Positions 27,477 through 37,227 of a stretch of DNA of 64,000 nucleotides are shown one piece after another (within the stretch, counting starts at the first letter, position 1; each line of letters opens with the position of its first letter). A program made the translations under genes and the position numbers. The DNA is from Variovorax paradoxus (GTDB lineage: Bacteria > Pseudomonadota > Gammaproteobacteria > Burkholderiales > Burkholderiaceae_C): positions 1-64,000 of the forward strand of contig NZ_JAUSRN010000003.1 in assembly GCF_030811855.1 (NCBI RefSeq). Direction: 5' to 3'. Under the pieces are notes generated by a model. The model saw only the letters and a list, made by a program, of their open reading frames with translations, was not told the origin of the DNA and searched no databases.

Positions 27477-28032
27477 TCGCAAACAACTCCCCCACCAGCC
27501 GCTCCGCCAACTCCGGCTTCACGGGATCGGCGCCGAACACCAGCCGAAACACGATCGGTGCAATCAGGTGGTCGATCACCTGCTGCGCCTCGGGCGCGTG
27601 ATCGCCGCGGGCGTGCGCCTGCTCGACCAGCGTCAGCGCTTCCTTGCGGCGGTTGCGCAGGCAATCGGTGTCCGAGTCGCCGTTGGCCAGCGCGGCCGCG
27701 GCTTTCAGCAGCGAGGTGTTGCAAGGGTTCGCGAGGTGCATGATGAGTTCCTTGGCCCAGGCGGTCAGGTCTTTGCGCAGCGAGCCCGTATCGGGCAGCG
27801 GCCGGTTGGGGTCCAGCCGGTGCGTGGCCGTTTCGGCCAACAGCCCCGACAGATCGCCCCATCGGCGGTAAATGCTGGAAGCGCTGACGCCAGCGCGCTC
27901 GGCCACGGCAGGCACCGTGACGCGTTCTCGCCCCTGTTCGGCCACCAACTCTTCGAGGGCGGTGCGCACCAGCGCCTGCACCTGCGCGCTGCGGCCGCCG
28001 GGCCGCTTGTTGGGAAGGACGACATCGTTCAT
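27430..28032 (-). CDS. TetR family repressor
   Basis: A 200-residue regulator with an N-terminal helix-turn-helix (about residues 18-62, VPAVAERAGVSASSIYRRWG) and a TetR_C-like ligand domain. It is divergent from an MFS transporter with an 87-bp gap holding a long inverted repeat, the usual repressor-efflux pump arrangement. Its 3' end overlaps the Bug receptor gene on the other strand. Confidence 0.9.
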   Translation of the reverse strand: MNDVVLPNKRPGGRSAQVQALVRTALEELVAEQGRERVTVPAVAERAGVSASSIYRRWGDLSGLLAETATHRLDPNRPLPDTGSLRKDLTAWAKELIMHLANPCNTSLLKAAAALANGDSDTDCLRNRRKEALTLVEQAHARGDHAPEAQQVIDHLIAPIVFRLVFGADPVKPELAERLVGELFAISSSSAVPSPTLASR

Positions 28033-28043
28033 GGTAAGGACTC

Positions 28044-28110
28044 TAACGCAAAGATATTTGCTTTAAAAGCGTGCAGGCATAGAATTGCAAAAGCAAAAAT
28101 CGTTGCGTTA
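28044..28110. promoter_or_regulatory. Long inverted repeat between tetR and MFS gene, candidate operator pair
   Basis: TAACGCAAAGATATTTGC (28044-28061) is matched at 16 of 18 positions by the reverse complement of 28093-28110. Each arm also contains an inner palindrome (GCAAA-GATA-TTTGC and GCAA-N6-TTGC). Two TetR dimers could bind, one per arm, covering both start regions (28032 and 28120). Confidence 0.65.
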
Positions 28111-28119
28111 AGGATTGCA

Positions 28120-29385
28120 ATGCCCTCCTCTTGTCCTGAACTTGCCGCTGCCACGGCCGGCGTTGCCGCCCGTTCCAAGCCGTGGCGCCTGCCGGTCGCC
28201 GTCGGTTTTCCGCTGTTGGCCACGGTGCTCTTCGCCTTCTTCTTCGCGGCGGCCGCGCCGTCGCCGCTGTTCGTGGTGTTCCAGCATGCCTGGGGCTTTT
28301 CGTCGTCGATGCTCACGGTCGCTTTTGCGATATATGCGATTGCGCTGCTGATCTCGCTGCTGGTGGCGGGTTCGCTGTCGGACCATGTCGGGCGCCGCCC
28401 GGTGGTGCTGGGGGCGTTGGTGCTCCAGGCGGTGGCGATGGGCTTGTTCCTGCTGGCGCATGACATCGGCGGGCTGATCGTCGCGCGTGTCGTCCAGGGC
28501 GTGGCCACGGGGGTCGCGAGCGGTGCGCTGAGCGCGGCCGTGGTCGAGGCCGCGCCGGCCTCGCGCAAGCGGTTGGGCGCGCTGATCACGAGCGTATCGC
28601 CGCTGGCGGGGCTCGCCGCGGGTGCGCTCTTGACGGGTATGGCGATACGCTTCACCGGGTATCCGGTGGCACTGGTGTTCGGTGTGCTGGCCGTGGTGTT
28701 CGCGCTGGGCGCGGCCGTGGTGCTGTGGATGCCGGAGACCGTCACACAGCGTGCAGGTGCGCTGGCTTCGCTGGTGCCGCGCATTTCGATCCCGCAGCAG
28801 GCCAGGGCCGAGTTCGTGCGCGGCTTGCCGGTGTTCATCGTGGTGTGGGCGATGGGTGGGCTGTATCTCTCGCTGGCGCCGTCGCTCATGCTGCATGTGT
28901 TCGGCATCGACAGCGGCGTGGTCAACGGCCTTACGGTGGCCGTGCTCTCCGGTGTCGGCGCCGTTGCGCCCACCTTGCTTGGGCGCTTCGCGGCGCCACG
29001 GCCGACCATCATCGGCATGGCCAGCATCACGGTCGGGGTGGGGCTGCTGCTGGCGTCGCTGCACACACGATCAGTGGCGCTGTTCTTCGTGGGCACGGCG
29101 GTAGTGGGCATGGGCTTCGGCGGCGCGTTCTCGGCGCTGGTGCAAACGCTGGCGCCGCTTGCCAGATCGCACGAACGCGGCGAGCTGTTCGCGGCCATCT
29201 TCGTGGTGAGCTACCTCGCGTTCAGCCTGCCCGCGATGCTGGCCGGCTTCCTGGTGGCACCGCTGGGGCTGCTGGCTACCGCCGAGGGCTATGCAGCGGT
29301 GCTGCTGTTGATCGCAGCCTTCGGCACCTGGAGCCAGTGGGCGGCGCTGCGGCGTCCCACGCGCAGCCTGCCGGTCAGCGAGTAG
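28120..29385 (+). CDS. MFS efflux transporter
   Basis: A 421-residue 12-helix major facilitator. The TM2-3 loop motif is GSLSDHVGRRPVVLGA. The N-terminal 25 residues are polar, then TM1 begins at about LPVAVGFPLLATVLFAF. The frame extends far upstream, but the ATG at 28120 is the one placed after the operator region. Divergence from TetR suggests a drug or metabolite exporter induced by its substrate. The last 11 bp overlap the convergent phosphatase gene. Confidence 0.9.
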   Translation: MPSSCPELAAATAGVAARSKPWRLPVAVGFPLLATVLFAFFFAAAAPSPLFVVFQHAWGFSSSMLTVAFAIYAIALLISLLVAGSLSDHVGRRPVVLGALVLQAVAMGLFLLAHDIGGLIVARVVQGVATGVASGALSAAVVEAAPASRKRLGALITSVSPLAGLAAGALLTGMAIRFTGYPVALVFGVLAVVFALGAAVVLWMPETVTQRAGALASLVPRISIPQQARAEFVRGLPVFIVVWAMGGLYLSLAPSLMLHVFGIDSGVVNGLTVAVLSGVGAVAPTLLGRFAAPRPTIIGMASITVGVGLLLASLHTRSVALFFVGTAVVGMGFGGAFSALVQTLAPLARSHERGELFAAIFVVSYLAFSLPAMLAGFLVAPLGLLATAEGYAAVLLLIAAFGTWSQWAALRRPTRSLPVSE

Positions 29386-30211
29386 CGCGGGCCGAGAGAA
29401 TGGCGCGCACCGCTTCGGCGAACCCCGCGCCGCGCTCGCCCTCGGTCACGTAGCGCGGCAGGTGCTCAAGCTGCTGCACGAAGCGCGCCACGTTCGCCAC
29501 GCCGATGCTGTGGGCGAAGGTGCGGAACATCAGCTGGTCGTTGGTGGAGTCGCCCACGTAGGCCCAGCGGTCGATCTCGTCGTCGAGCGTGCGGCCCCAG
29601 AGTTCGCGCACGATCCAGCGCGCGCCCTCGAGCTTGTCGTTGTCGCCATACCAGCCGTTGATGTGGATGCTGCTCACGGTGGCGTGCATGCCTTCGCTGC
29701 GCATCAAGGCCACGACGTGGGCGATGGTCTCTTCGCTCAACTGCACGAACTCGCTGTGGTCGATGGCGATGTCGGTCTCGCGGCCCGGCGAGTCGGTGGC
29801 GCGCCGGGCGCCCGGAATCTCGCGCTCGATGCCCGCCAGCACCTGCTGCATCCGATCGAAATTGGCAGCGCGGGTTGCCGCGTCCTGCTGGTAGCGTTTT
29901 TGCAGCTTGCCGCCGGGCACGGGCAGCAGGGCGACGGCGCCGTTCTCCGCCACGATGGAGTCGACGGGCCATGCGGAAACGAAGGGCACGCTCCAGCCCA
30001 CCGGGCGGCCGGTGATGGCCACGACGTGAAGGCCGGCCGCTTTCAGGTCGCCCAGCGCCTTCAGCGCATCGGGCGTGATGGCGCCTTCGGTGGTGAGCGT
30101 GTCGTCGATGTCGGTGAACACGCCGATCAGGTTGCTGCGCGCTGCCGCCGCCCACTGCGCCAGAGGCAGCAGATGATGGGGCGAAGAGGGCAGGGAGATC
30201 GGCTGGCGCAT
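29375..30211 (-). CDS. HAD-IIB phosphatase (sucrose-phosphatase/Cof-like)
   Basis: A 278-residue HAD hydrolase with a IIB cap. Motif I is FTDIDDTLTTEG, motif II is AITGRP, and motif IV is YVGDSTNDQLMF. The N-terminal 25 residues before motif I are not part of the core. The start at 30211 gives 7 bp spacing from the upstream prfC stop, so the two are probably co-transcribed. The substrate is not deducible; mannosyl-3-phosphoglycerate, trehalose- or sucrose-phosphate and other sugar phosphates are all used by relatives. Confidence 0.85.
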   Translation of the reverse strand: MRQPISLPSSPHHLLPLAQWAAAARSNLIGVFTDIDDTLTTEGAITPDALKALGDLKAAGLHVVAITGRPVGWSVPFVSAWPVDSIVAENGAVALLPVPGGKLQKRYQQDAATRAANFDRMQQVLAGIEREIPGARRATDSPGRETDIAIDHSEFVQLSEETIAHVVALMRSEGMHATVSSIHINGWYGDNDKLEGARWIVRELWGRTLDDEIDRWAYVGDSTNDQLMFRTFAHSIGVANVARFVQQLEHLPRYVTEGERGAGFAEAVRAILSARATR

Positions 30212-30218
30212 GCCTGGC

Positions 30219-31856
30219 TCAGCCGGCACTCTGCAGCGCCAACCCCGCATGCTCCCGCAGCGGATGGAAATGGATCTTGGGAAACCGCTCTTGCGCCAGC
30301 CGCACGTCGTAAGGCGAGGTGCACAGGAAGGCCAGGGTATCGGCCGCGTCTTTTGCCATGCGCTGCGGGTACGCGTGGACGAACTCGCGCAACTCGGCCG
30401 GCGAATCGGCCGTGATCCAGCGTGCACCGGTGTACTGGCAGCCTTCGAGCCGCACGTCGGCGTCGTACTCGGCCTTCAGCCGGTGCTGCACCACTTCGAA
30501 CTGCAGTTGCCCGACGGCGCCCAGCAACATCGGCCCGCCGATCTCTGGGCGAAAAACCTGGATCGCGCCTTCTTCGCCAAGCTGGGCCAGGCCCTGCTGC
30601 AGCTGCTTGGTGCGCAGCGGGTTCTTCAGGATCACGGTCATGAAGAGTTCGGGCGCGAAGAACGGCAGGCCGGTGAACTGCAGGCTCGCACCGTCGGTGA
30701 TGGTGTCGCCCAGCTGCACTCCGCCGTGCGTGGTGAAGCCCACGATGTCGCCTGCGTAAGCCTCTTCGACGGCCTCGCGCCGCTGGCTCATGAACGTGAC
30801 CACGCTGGTGGGCCGCAGCTCCTTGGAGGTGCGCTGCACCTTGAGCTTCATGCCCGGCGTGTACTTGCCCGAGGCCATGCGCACGAAGGCGATGCGGTCC
30901 CGGTGATTGGCGTCCATGTTGGCCTGCACCTTGAACACCACGCCCGCGAAGTCCTTGTCCTCGGGCTGGATCTCCTTCACCACGGGCTGGCGGTTGACCA
31001 TCGTGGTGCTGGTGCGCGACTGCGGCGAAGGCGCGAGGTCGACCAGCGCATCGAGCACTTCCATCACGCCGAAGTTGTTCACGCCGGAGCCGAAGAACAC
31101 CGGCGTCTGCTTGCCGGCTAGAAAGGCCTCGCGGTCCCAGGTGGGCGAGGCGCCGGTGGCCAGCTCCATGCTGTCCATGGCGGATTCGAAATCGGCGCCG
31201 AAGCGCTTGGTGAGCGTGTCGCGTTCCGACAGCGGAATCGTCTCGAAGTCGTGCGGCAGCCGCTCGCTGCCCGACTCGAACACCGTCATTGCCTGCGTGC
31301 GCAGGTTCATGATCCCGCGGAACGACTTGCCCTGGCCCACGGGCCACGTCATTGGCACGCAGGGCATGCCCAGCTCGCGCTCCACCTCGTCCAGGATGTC
31401 GAGCGGCTCGCGCACTTCGCGGTCCATCTTGTTGACGAAGGTGATGATGGGCGTGTCGCGCTGGCGGCAAACCTCGATCAGCCGGCGCGTCTGCGATTCC
31501 ACGCCGTTTGCGGCGTCGATCACCATCAGCGCCGAGTCCACGGCGGTGAGCACGCGGTAGGTGTCTTCCGAAAAGTCCTTGTGGCCGGGCGTGTCGAGCA
31601 GGTTGATCACGTGGTCGCGGTACAGCATCTGCATGACCGACGAGGCGACCGAGATGCCGCGCTGCTTCTCGATTTCCATCCAGTCGGAGGTGGCATGGCG
31701 CGAGGCCTTGCGCGCCTTCACCGAGCCGGCGATCTGGATCGCGCCGGAGAAAAGCAGCAGCTTTTCGGTCAGCGTGGTCTTGCCGGCGTCAGGGTGGGAA
31801 ATGATCGCGAAGGTGCGGCGGCGGCGGGTTTCGGCAAGAAAAGACAAGGTGGGCAA
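30219..31856 (-). CDS. prfC: Peptide chain release factor 3
   Basis: A 545-residue translational GTPase that recycles RF1/RF2 from terminating ribosomes. The G1 loop is SHPDAGKTTLTEKLLLF, G3 is DTPGHKDF, and G4 is NKMDRE; the length matches E. coli RF3 (529) well. The ATG at 31856 comes 67 bp after the phasin gene stop on the same strand. The HAD-IIB gene lies immediately downstream. Confidence 0.97.
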   Translation of the reverse strand: MPTLSFLAETRRRRTFAIISHPDAGKTTLTEKLLLFSGAIQIAGSVKARKASRHATSDWMEIEKQRGISVASSVMQMLYRDHVINLLDTPGHKDFSEDTYRVLTAVDSALMVIDAANGVESQTRRLIEVCRQRDTPIITFVNKMDREVREPLDILDEVERELGMPCVPMTWPVGQGKSFRGIMNLRTQAMTVFESGSERLPHDFETIPLSERDTLTKRFGADFESAMDSMELATGASPTWDREAFLAGKQTPVFFGSGVNNFGVMEVLDALVDLAPSPQSRTSTTMVNRQPVVKEIQPEDKDFAGVVFKVQANMDANHRDRIAFVRMASGKYTPGMKLKVQRTSKELRPTSVVTFMSQRREAVEEAYAGDIVGFTTHGGVQLGDTITDGASLQFTGLPFFAPELFMTVILKNPLRTKQLQQGLAQLGEEGAIQVFRPEIGGPMLLGAVGQLQFEVVQHRLKAEYDADVRLEGCQYTGARWITADSPAELREFVHAYPQRMAKDAADTLAFLCTSPYDVRLAQERFPKIHFHPLREHAGLALQSAG

Positions 31857-31923
31857 TCTGCAGGGGAATGCCCGATTTTAGAAGGGCGGTCCCGGGCCGC
31901 CCGCCCGAGCCGCCGAAAACGCC

Positions 31924-32424
31924 TTACTTGCGCTTGAGCATCTTGGTCACTTCGTCCACATTGGACTGGATGCGCTGGCGCACCAGTTCGAAGGCATCGG
32001 CCTGCGACTTGGCGGCGAGGTTGGCCAGTTCCTTGATGTCGTCGATGGCGCGCTGGAACGACTGGCGGCCGAGCTCGTCGAGCTTGGCGAGGTTGGCGAG
32101 GTTGGCCTTGGGGTCCTTGCCGGGCATCTCCTTGGCGGCGGTCTGCCACTCGGCGATGGCGCTCTTGATCATCTCGGTCTGCCGCTGCACCACGGTCTGC
32201 AGGCCCTGGTAGGACTTTTCGTTGGCCTGCATCAGCGCCTGGAGGTCCTTCTGGCCGCTCTCGAGCAGCTTGCTCGCGCCGCCGGTCAGGTTGAGCTCCT
32301 GCAGCCGGTCGGTCATGGCCTTGAGATTCTTCATTGGATTGAGCATGTCGGCGGCACCAGGGGCCTCCGTCTCGGTGCTGCTGTCAGTGGTTTTCTTCGC
32401 GGCGGCTTTCTTGGCAGTGGCCAT
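31924..32424 (-). CDS. Phasin family protein
   Basis: A 166-residue, alanine/lysine-rich, mostly helical protein that should coat polyhydroxyalkanoate granules. The N-terminus (ATAKKAAAKKTTDSSTE) is a short basic tail, followed by amphipathic helix from about residue 30 to the end, with QERQTEMI-like repeats such as VVQRQTEMIKSAIAEWQ. The start at 32424 is backed by AGGAGA on the minus strand at 32433-32438. No PHA synthase is in the window. Confidence 0.88.
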   Translation of the reverse strand: MATAKKAAAKKTTDSSTETEAPGAADMLNPMKNLKAMTDRLQELNLTGGASKLLESGQKDLQALMQANEKSYQGLQTVVQRQTEMIKSAIAEWQTAAKEMPGKDPKANLANLAKLDELGRQSFQRAIDDIKELANLAAKSQADAFELVRQRIQSNVDEVTKMLKRK

Positions 32425-32563
32425 GGTGCGGTATCTCCTGTGTCGGGTGGACGGGGGAATGACGAGGACCGGCCGGATGGCAAAAGTCCCTCGCCACGAT
32501 ACGCCGCACCGGCTCGGCCGCGGTGCCCGCGGCGACAAATTCGCCTGCGGGATTTCCCTTGGG

Positions 32564-33199
32564 CTACATCGGGGGCGCAAAGCCGTTGCGCCCCGCGGTC
32601 ACGCGCAGCGCCGTGGGCGTGCCGTTCTTTTCCTGTGCATTGACCAGCACCTTGGCGCCGGGCACCAGCAGCGACTCTGTGCCGGGGCGGAAAGTCACGA
32701 CAGGCACATCGGGCGGGACGACCACGGTCTTCTCGCCGCCCTTGTAGGTCAGCCGAAGCTGCTGCCCGCCGCGCACCGACTTTGGCGCCGCGGCCAGGTC
32801 GGCGACGGTGGCGTTGGTCATGGTGCTCTGTGGCAGCAGGTCCCATGGACGGTGGCCTTCGCCGGTACCGCGCGCGGCCTCCGGGAACACCACCACCTCG
32901 AGCGCTTTCTGCGTGCCATCGGCCTGCGGCATGGCGGCGGTGCCGATGAAGCTGCCCTGCTTGATGTCGCTCAGCTTGATGGGATAGACCTCCGACACCG
33001 TCATGTCGGCCGGCCGCGCGAGGCTGACGACCTCACCGCCGCGGTCTTGCACGACGAGGGTCTTTGCATCGACGCGAACGATGGTGCCGCGAATGCGCAC
33101 CGGGTCGGACGCCGCCTGTGCGGAGGTGAGGACCGGCGCGCCGGCGGCCAGAAGGGCCGCCGAGGCCAGCAGGGCGGGGGAGATTCTTCTGAAGCGCAT
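32564..33199 (-). CDS. Exported protein of unknown function, beta-rich
   Basis: A 211-residue protein with a signal peptide (RRISPALLASAALLAAGAP, cleavage near TSAQA) and a mature part starting with IRGTIVRVDAKTLVVQDRGG, a pattern seen in OB-like or DUF5666-like beta domains. A second beta stretch is at VPGAKVLVNAQEKNG. No cysteines or catalytic motif are evident. Length and pattern suggest a periplasmic binding or scaffold protein; the family was not firmly recognised. It is divergent from the ahcY operon, whose promoter region begins 86 bp away. Confidence 0.75.
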   Translation of the reverse strand: MRFRRISPALLASAALLAAGAPVLTSAQAASDPVRIRGTIVRVDAKTLVVQDRGGEVVSLARPADMTVSEVYPIKLSDIKQGSFIGTAAMPQADGTQKALEVVVFPEAARGTGEGHRPWDLLPQSTMTNATVADLAAAPKSVRGGQQLRLTYKGGEKTVVVPPDVPVVTFRPGTESLLVPGAKVLVNAQEKNGTPTALRVTAGRNGFAPPM

Positions 33200-33284
33200 G
33201 AATGTAATTTCCGTGGTTTGAGGGCAAATCAATGTACGCCCCAGTGCCGAAAGGCGCTTTCCGGGATGCGGGATATCCGAGCGA

Positions 33285-33314
33285 TTGGCTCGTTTTGCCC
33301 GCCCCGTCTACAAT
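33285..33314 (+). promoter_or_regulatory. Sigma-70-type promoter of the ahcY operon
   Basis: TTGGCT (33285-33290) and TACAAT (33309-33314) are separated by 18 bp. A start point near 33321 would put the SAH aptamer at the very 5' end of the transcript. Confidence 0.65.
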
Positions 33315-33321
33315 TCGCGGT

Positions 33322-33383
33322 TCCGAGGAGCGTTGCAGCGCCATCAGGCGTGAGGCTCGGACCACATCGCAACCACGCTCACC
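33322..33383 (+). promoter_or_regulatory. S-adenosylhomocysteine (SAH) riboswitch aptamer
   Basis: The consensus core CCGAGGAGCG-TTGC is present. P1 pairs CCGAG (33323-33327) with CTCGG (33356-33360); P2 pairs CGCC (33339-33342) with GGCG (33347-33350). The pseudoknot pairs GAGCG (33328-33332) with CGCTC (33376-33380), and TTG (33333-33335) with CAA (33370-33372). SAH riboswitches upstream of ahcY are known in beta- and gammaproteobacteria and switch expression on when SAH accumulates. Confidence 0.92.
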
Positions 33384-33407
33384 CGCTGTTCTCGCGGTGA
33401 GTCTTTT
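33378..33407 (+). terminator. Terminator-like hairpin overlapping the SAH pseudoknot
   Basis: CTCACC (33378-33383) pairs with GGTGAG (33396-33401), extended by GC-GC after a one-base bulge, and is followed by TCTTTT. Its first three bases are also needed by the aptamer pseudoknot, so the two structures exclude each other. SAH binding would therefore prevent termination, giving an on-switch. This is inferred from pairing only. Confidence 0.6.
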
Positions 33408-33453
33408 CCCCGAACGCAGTGGCACCTTTCAAACTAGCTTTGTTGGAGTTCTC

Positions 33454-34892
<1,439 letters not shown>

Positions 34893-34893
<1 letters not shown>

Positions 34894-35681
34894 TGCGCGC
34901 TGATCAATTGCTCGTGGAACGCGGCTTTGCCGCTTCGCGCTCACAGGCCGTGCGGCTGATTGCCGGCGGCATGCGTTGGCGCGACGCGGGCACGGGCGAC
35001 GCCTGGCGCTCGGTCGTGAAGAATCGCGACGAAGTGCCCGAATCGGCCGAAGTCGAACTCGACGACGCTGCGGAGGCCCGCTACGTCTCGCGCGGCGGAC
35101 TCAAGCTCGAAGGCGCGCTGGCGGCCAGCGGCGTGGACCCATCGGGCAAGCTGTGCCTTGACGTCGGCCAGTCGACCGGCGGTTTTACCGATTGCCTGCT
35201 GCAGCGCGGAGCCGCAAAGGTGGTTGGCGTGGACGTGGGCCACGGGCAGTTGCATGCGCGGTTGCGCGAGGACGAGCGTGTTGTCGCCATCGAGGGCGTC
35301 AATGCGCGTGCGTTGTCGCCGGACGATTTGCAAGAGGAGGGCGAAGAGCCATCCGAGCTGCGCTTCGACCTGATCGTCGGCGATCTGTCGTTCATCTCGC
35401 AGACGCTGGTGCTGCCTGCCGTGGTGCCTTTCCTGGCCGGCGACGGACACCTGCTGATGCTGGTCAAGCCGCAGTTCGAACTGCAGCCGGGGCAGGTCGG
35501 CAAGGGCGGCATCGTGCGCGACGAGTCGATGTATGCGGTGGTCGAAAAGCGCTTGCGCGATGCCTGCGAGGCGCTCGACCTGCGGGTGCTGCAGTGGTTC
35601 GACAGCCCCATTGCCGGCGGTGATGGCAACCGCGAGTTTTTCATTCACGCCGTGCGCGCAGTTGGCGCGAACGGCTCTTGA
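34893..35681 (+). CDS. TlyA family RNA 2'-O-methyltransferase
   Basis: A 262-residue protein with an N-terminal S4 RNA-binding domain (ADQLLVERGFAASRSQAVRL) and a C-terminal FtsJ/RrmJ methyltransferase (LCLDVGQSTGGFTDCLL for SAM; GDLSFISQTLVLP). TlyA proteins methylate cytidines in rRNA, and some were named haemolysins. Being in the ahcY-metF operon, its use of SAM generates the SAH that AhcY removes. Its own start overlaps the ahcY stop. Confidence 0.92.
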
Positions 35682-35691
35682 GGAGACGCAG

Positions 35692-36516
35692 GTGCGCCTT
35701 CCACTCAGTTTCGAATTCTTTCCGACCAAGACGCCCGAAGGCGCGGTCAAGCTGCGCGCGGTGCGCCAGCAGCTGTATGCGCGCAAGCCCGAGTTCTGCT
35801 CGGTCACCTACGGCGCGGGCGGCTCCACGCACCAGGGCACTTTCGGTGCGGTGCGCGAGATCCTGTCCGAAGGCGTAGATGCCGCGAGCCACTTCTCGTG
35901 CATCGGTGCCACGCGGGCCACGGTGCGCGAGCAACTCGCCGAGCTCAAGGCCATGGGTGTGAAGCGCCTCGTGGCATTGCGCGGCGACCTGCCGAGCGGT
36001 TACGGCATCGGTGGCGAATTCCTGCATGCGAGCGACCTCGTGGCTTTCATCCGCGAAGAAACCGGCCGCGATTTCCACATCGAGGTGGCGTGCTACCCCG
36101 AGGTGCATCCGCAGGCGCGTTCGCCTGAAGCCGACATGCAGGCCTTCGCCGCCAAGGTGAAGGCCGGGGCCGACTCGGCGATCACGCAGTATTTCTTCAG
36201 TCCCGAGGCCTACTTTCGCTTTGTCGACGAGGCCCGCAAGCTGGGGCTCGACACGCCCATCGTGCCCGGCATCATGCCGATCACCAGCTCGACGCAGCTC
36301 ATGCGCTTTTCGGATGCCTGCGGCGCCGAGATCCCGCGCTGGATCCGGCTGCGGCTGCAGGGCTTCGGCGATGACACGGCATCCATCAAGGCTTTCGGCC
36401 TCGACGTGGTGACCGAGCTTTGCGCGCGTCTGCGAGACGGCGGCGCACCGGCGCTGCATTTCTACACGATGAACCAGTCAACCGCGACGCTGGCTGTTTT
36501 GGAGCGCCTCGATTGA
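35692..36516 (+). CDS. metF: 5,10-methylenetetrahydrofolate reductase
   Basis: A 274-residue FAD TIM-barrel enzyme that makes 5-methyl-THF for methionine synthesis. The core begins RLPLSFEFFPTKTPEGA (catalytic Glu in EFFP), followed by CSVTYGAGGSTH and ALRGDLPSGYG. It starts with GTG at 35692, preceded by AGGAGA at 35681-35686. The position after ahcY and the SAH riboswitch links methyl-group supply with SAH removal. The stop overlaps the next start as TTGA. Confidence 0.96.
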   Translation: MRLPLSFEFFPTKTPEGAVKLRAVRQQLYARKPEFCSVTYGAGGSTHQGTFGAVREILSEGVDAASHFSCIGATRATVREQLAELKAMGVKRLVALRGDLPSGYGIGGEFLHASDLVAFIREETGRDFHIEVACYPEVHPQARSPEADMQAFAAKVKAGADSAITQYFFSPEAYFRFVDEARKLGLDTPIVPGIMPITSSTQLMRFSDACGAEIPRWIRLRLQGFGDDTASIKAFGLDVVTELCARLRDGGAPALHFYTMNQSTATLAVLERLD

Positions 36517-37199
36517 GGGAGGCGCGCGCAGGAGCAGCAAGTTCGCTGCGCGCGGCGTTTCGCGTCGCGCTTGTGGTGGCGACCTGCGCCATGGCCGGCT
36601 GTGCCATGCCTCCCGCAACCGAGGGCGGCCAGCCGGAGAAGGACGCCAAGCTCCTGCCGCTGCCGCGCCAGTTGGCTGTGCCGCCGGGCGCGCCGGCTCG
36701 ATCGAGCGTGCCGTCGGTGCGCTACGACCTGGCCGTGTCGGGTAGCGGCGAGCTGGGGCCGGACGACGGCGTGCCTGGCGACGGGCCCCGCGAGATCTTC
36801 GAGCGCGGCGGGGCGTCCTGGTACGGCATTCCGTTCCACCAGCGCAAGACCGCGAGCGGCGAGCGCTTCGACATGATGGCCATGACCGCGGCCCACAAGA
36901 CCTTGCCGTTCAATACCCGTGTCTGCGTGCGCAGCCTGGTCAACGGCAGCGAGGTGCTAGTGCGCATCACCGATCGTGGGCCGTATGCGCAGGGCCGCAT
37001 CATCGACCTGAGCCGGGGCGCCGCCGAGCGCATTGGGCTGATCGGGCTTGGAATCAAGCAGGTTGCGCTGACGATCGTCGACCACGAGGGCATGCGCTGC
37101 GGGGGTGCCGAGGTCGAGGTGGCGGACGCGCAGGCGCCAGTGGCCTCCCCCTCACCTGGACGCCGCCAGGCGAAAGTGCCGCCGCGCGGCCGCCGATAA
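36513..37199 (+). CDS. RlpA-like septal lipoprotein, lytic transglycosylase family
   Basis: A 228-residue outer-membrane lipoprotein candidate. The signal region ends in a lipobox (VVATCAMAGC, Cys about residue 30), and the double-psi beta-barrel RlpA domain covers about residues 108-200 (GGASWYGIPFHQRKTASGE, then RVCVRSLVNGSEVLVRITDR and DLSRGAAERIGL). No SPOR domain is present after it. The start is taken as TTG at 36513 because it overlaps the metF stop as TTGA; a later GTG is possible. RlpA cleaves denuded glycan strands at the septum. Confidence 0.8.
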   Translation: MREARAGAASSLRAAFRVALVVATCAMAGCAMPPATEGGQPEKDAKLLPLPRQLAVPPGAPARSSVPSVRYDLAVSGSGELGPDDGVPGDGPREIFERGGASWYGIPFHQRKTASGERFDMMAMTAAHKTLPFNTRVCVRSLVNGSEVLVRITDRGPYAQGRIIDLSRGAAERIGLIGLGIKQVALTIVDHEGMRCGGAEVEVADAQAPVASPSPGRRQAKVPPRGRR

Positions 37200-37227
37200 G
37201 CCCTGAAGAAGACCCGCAAGGGAGAGG

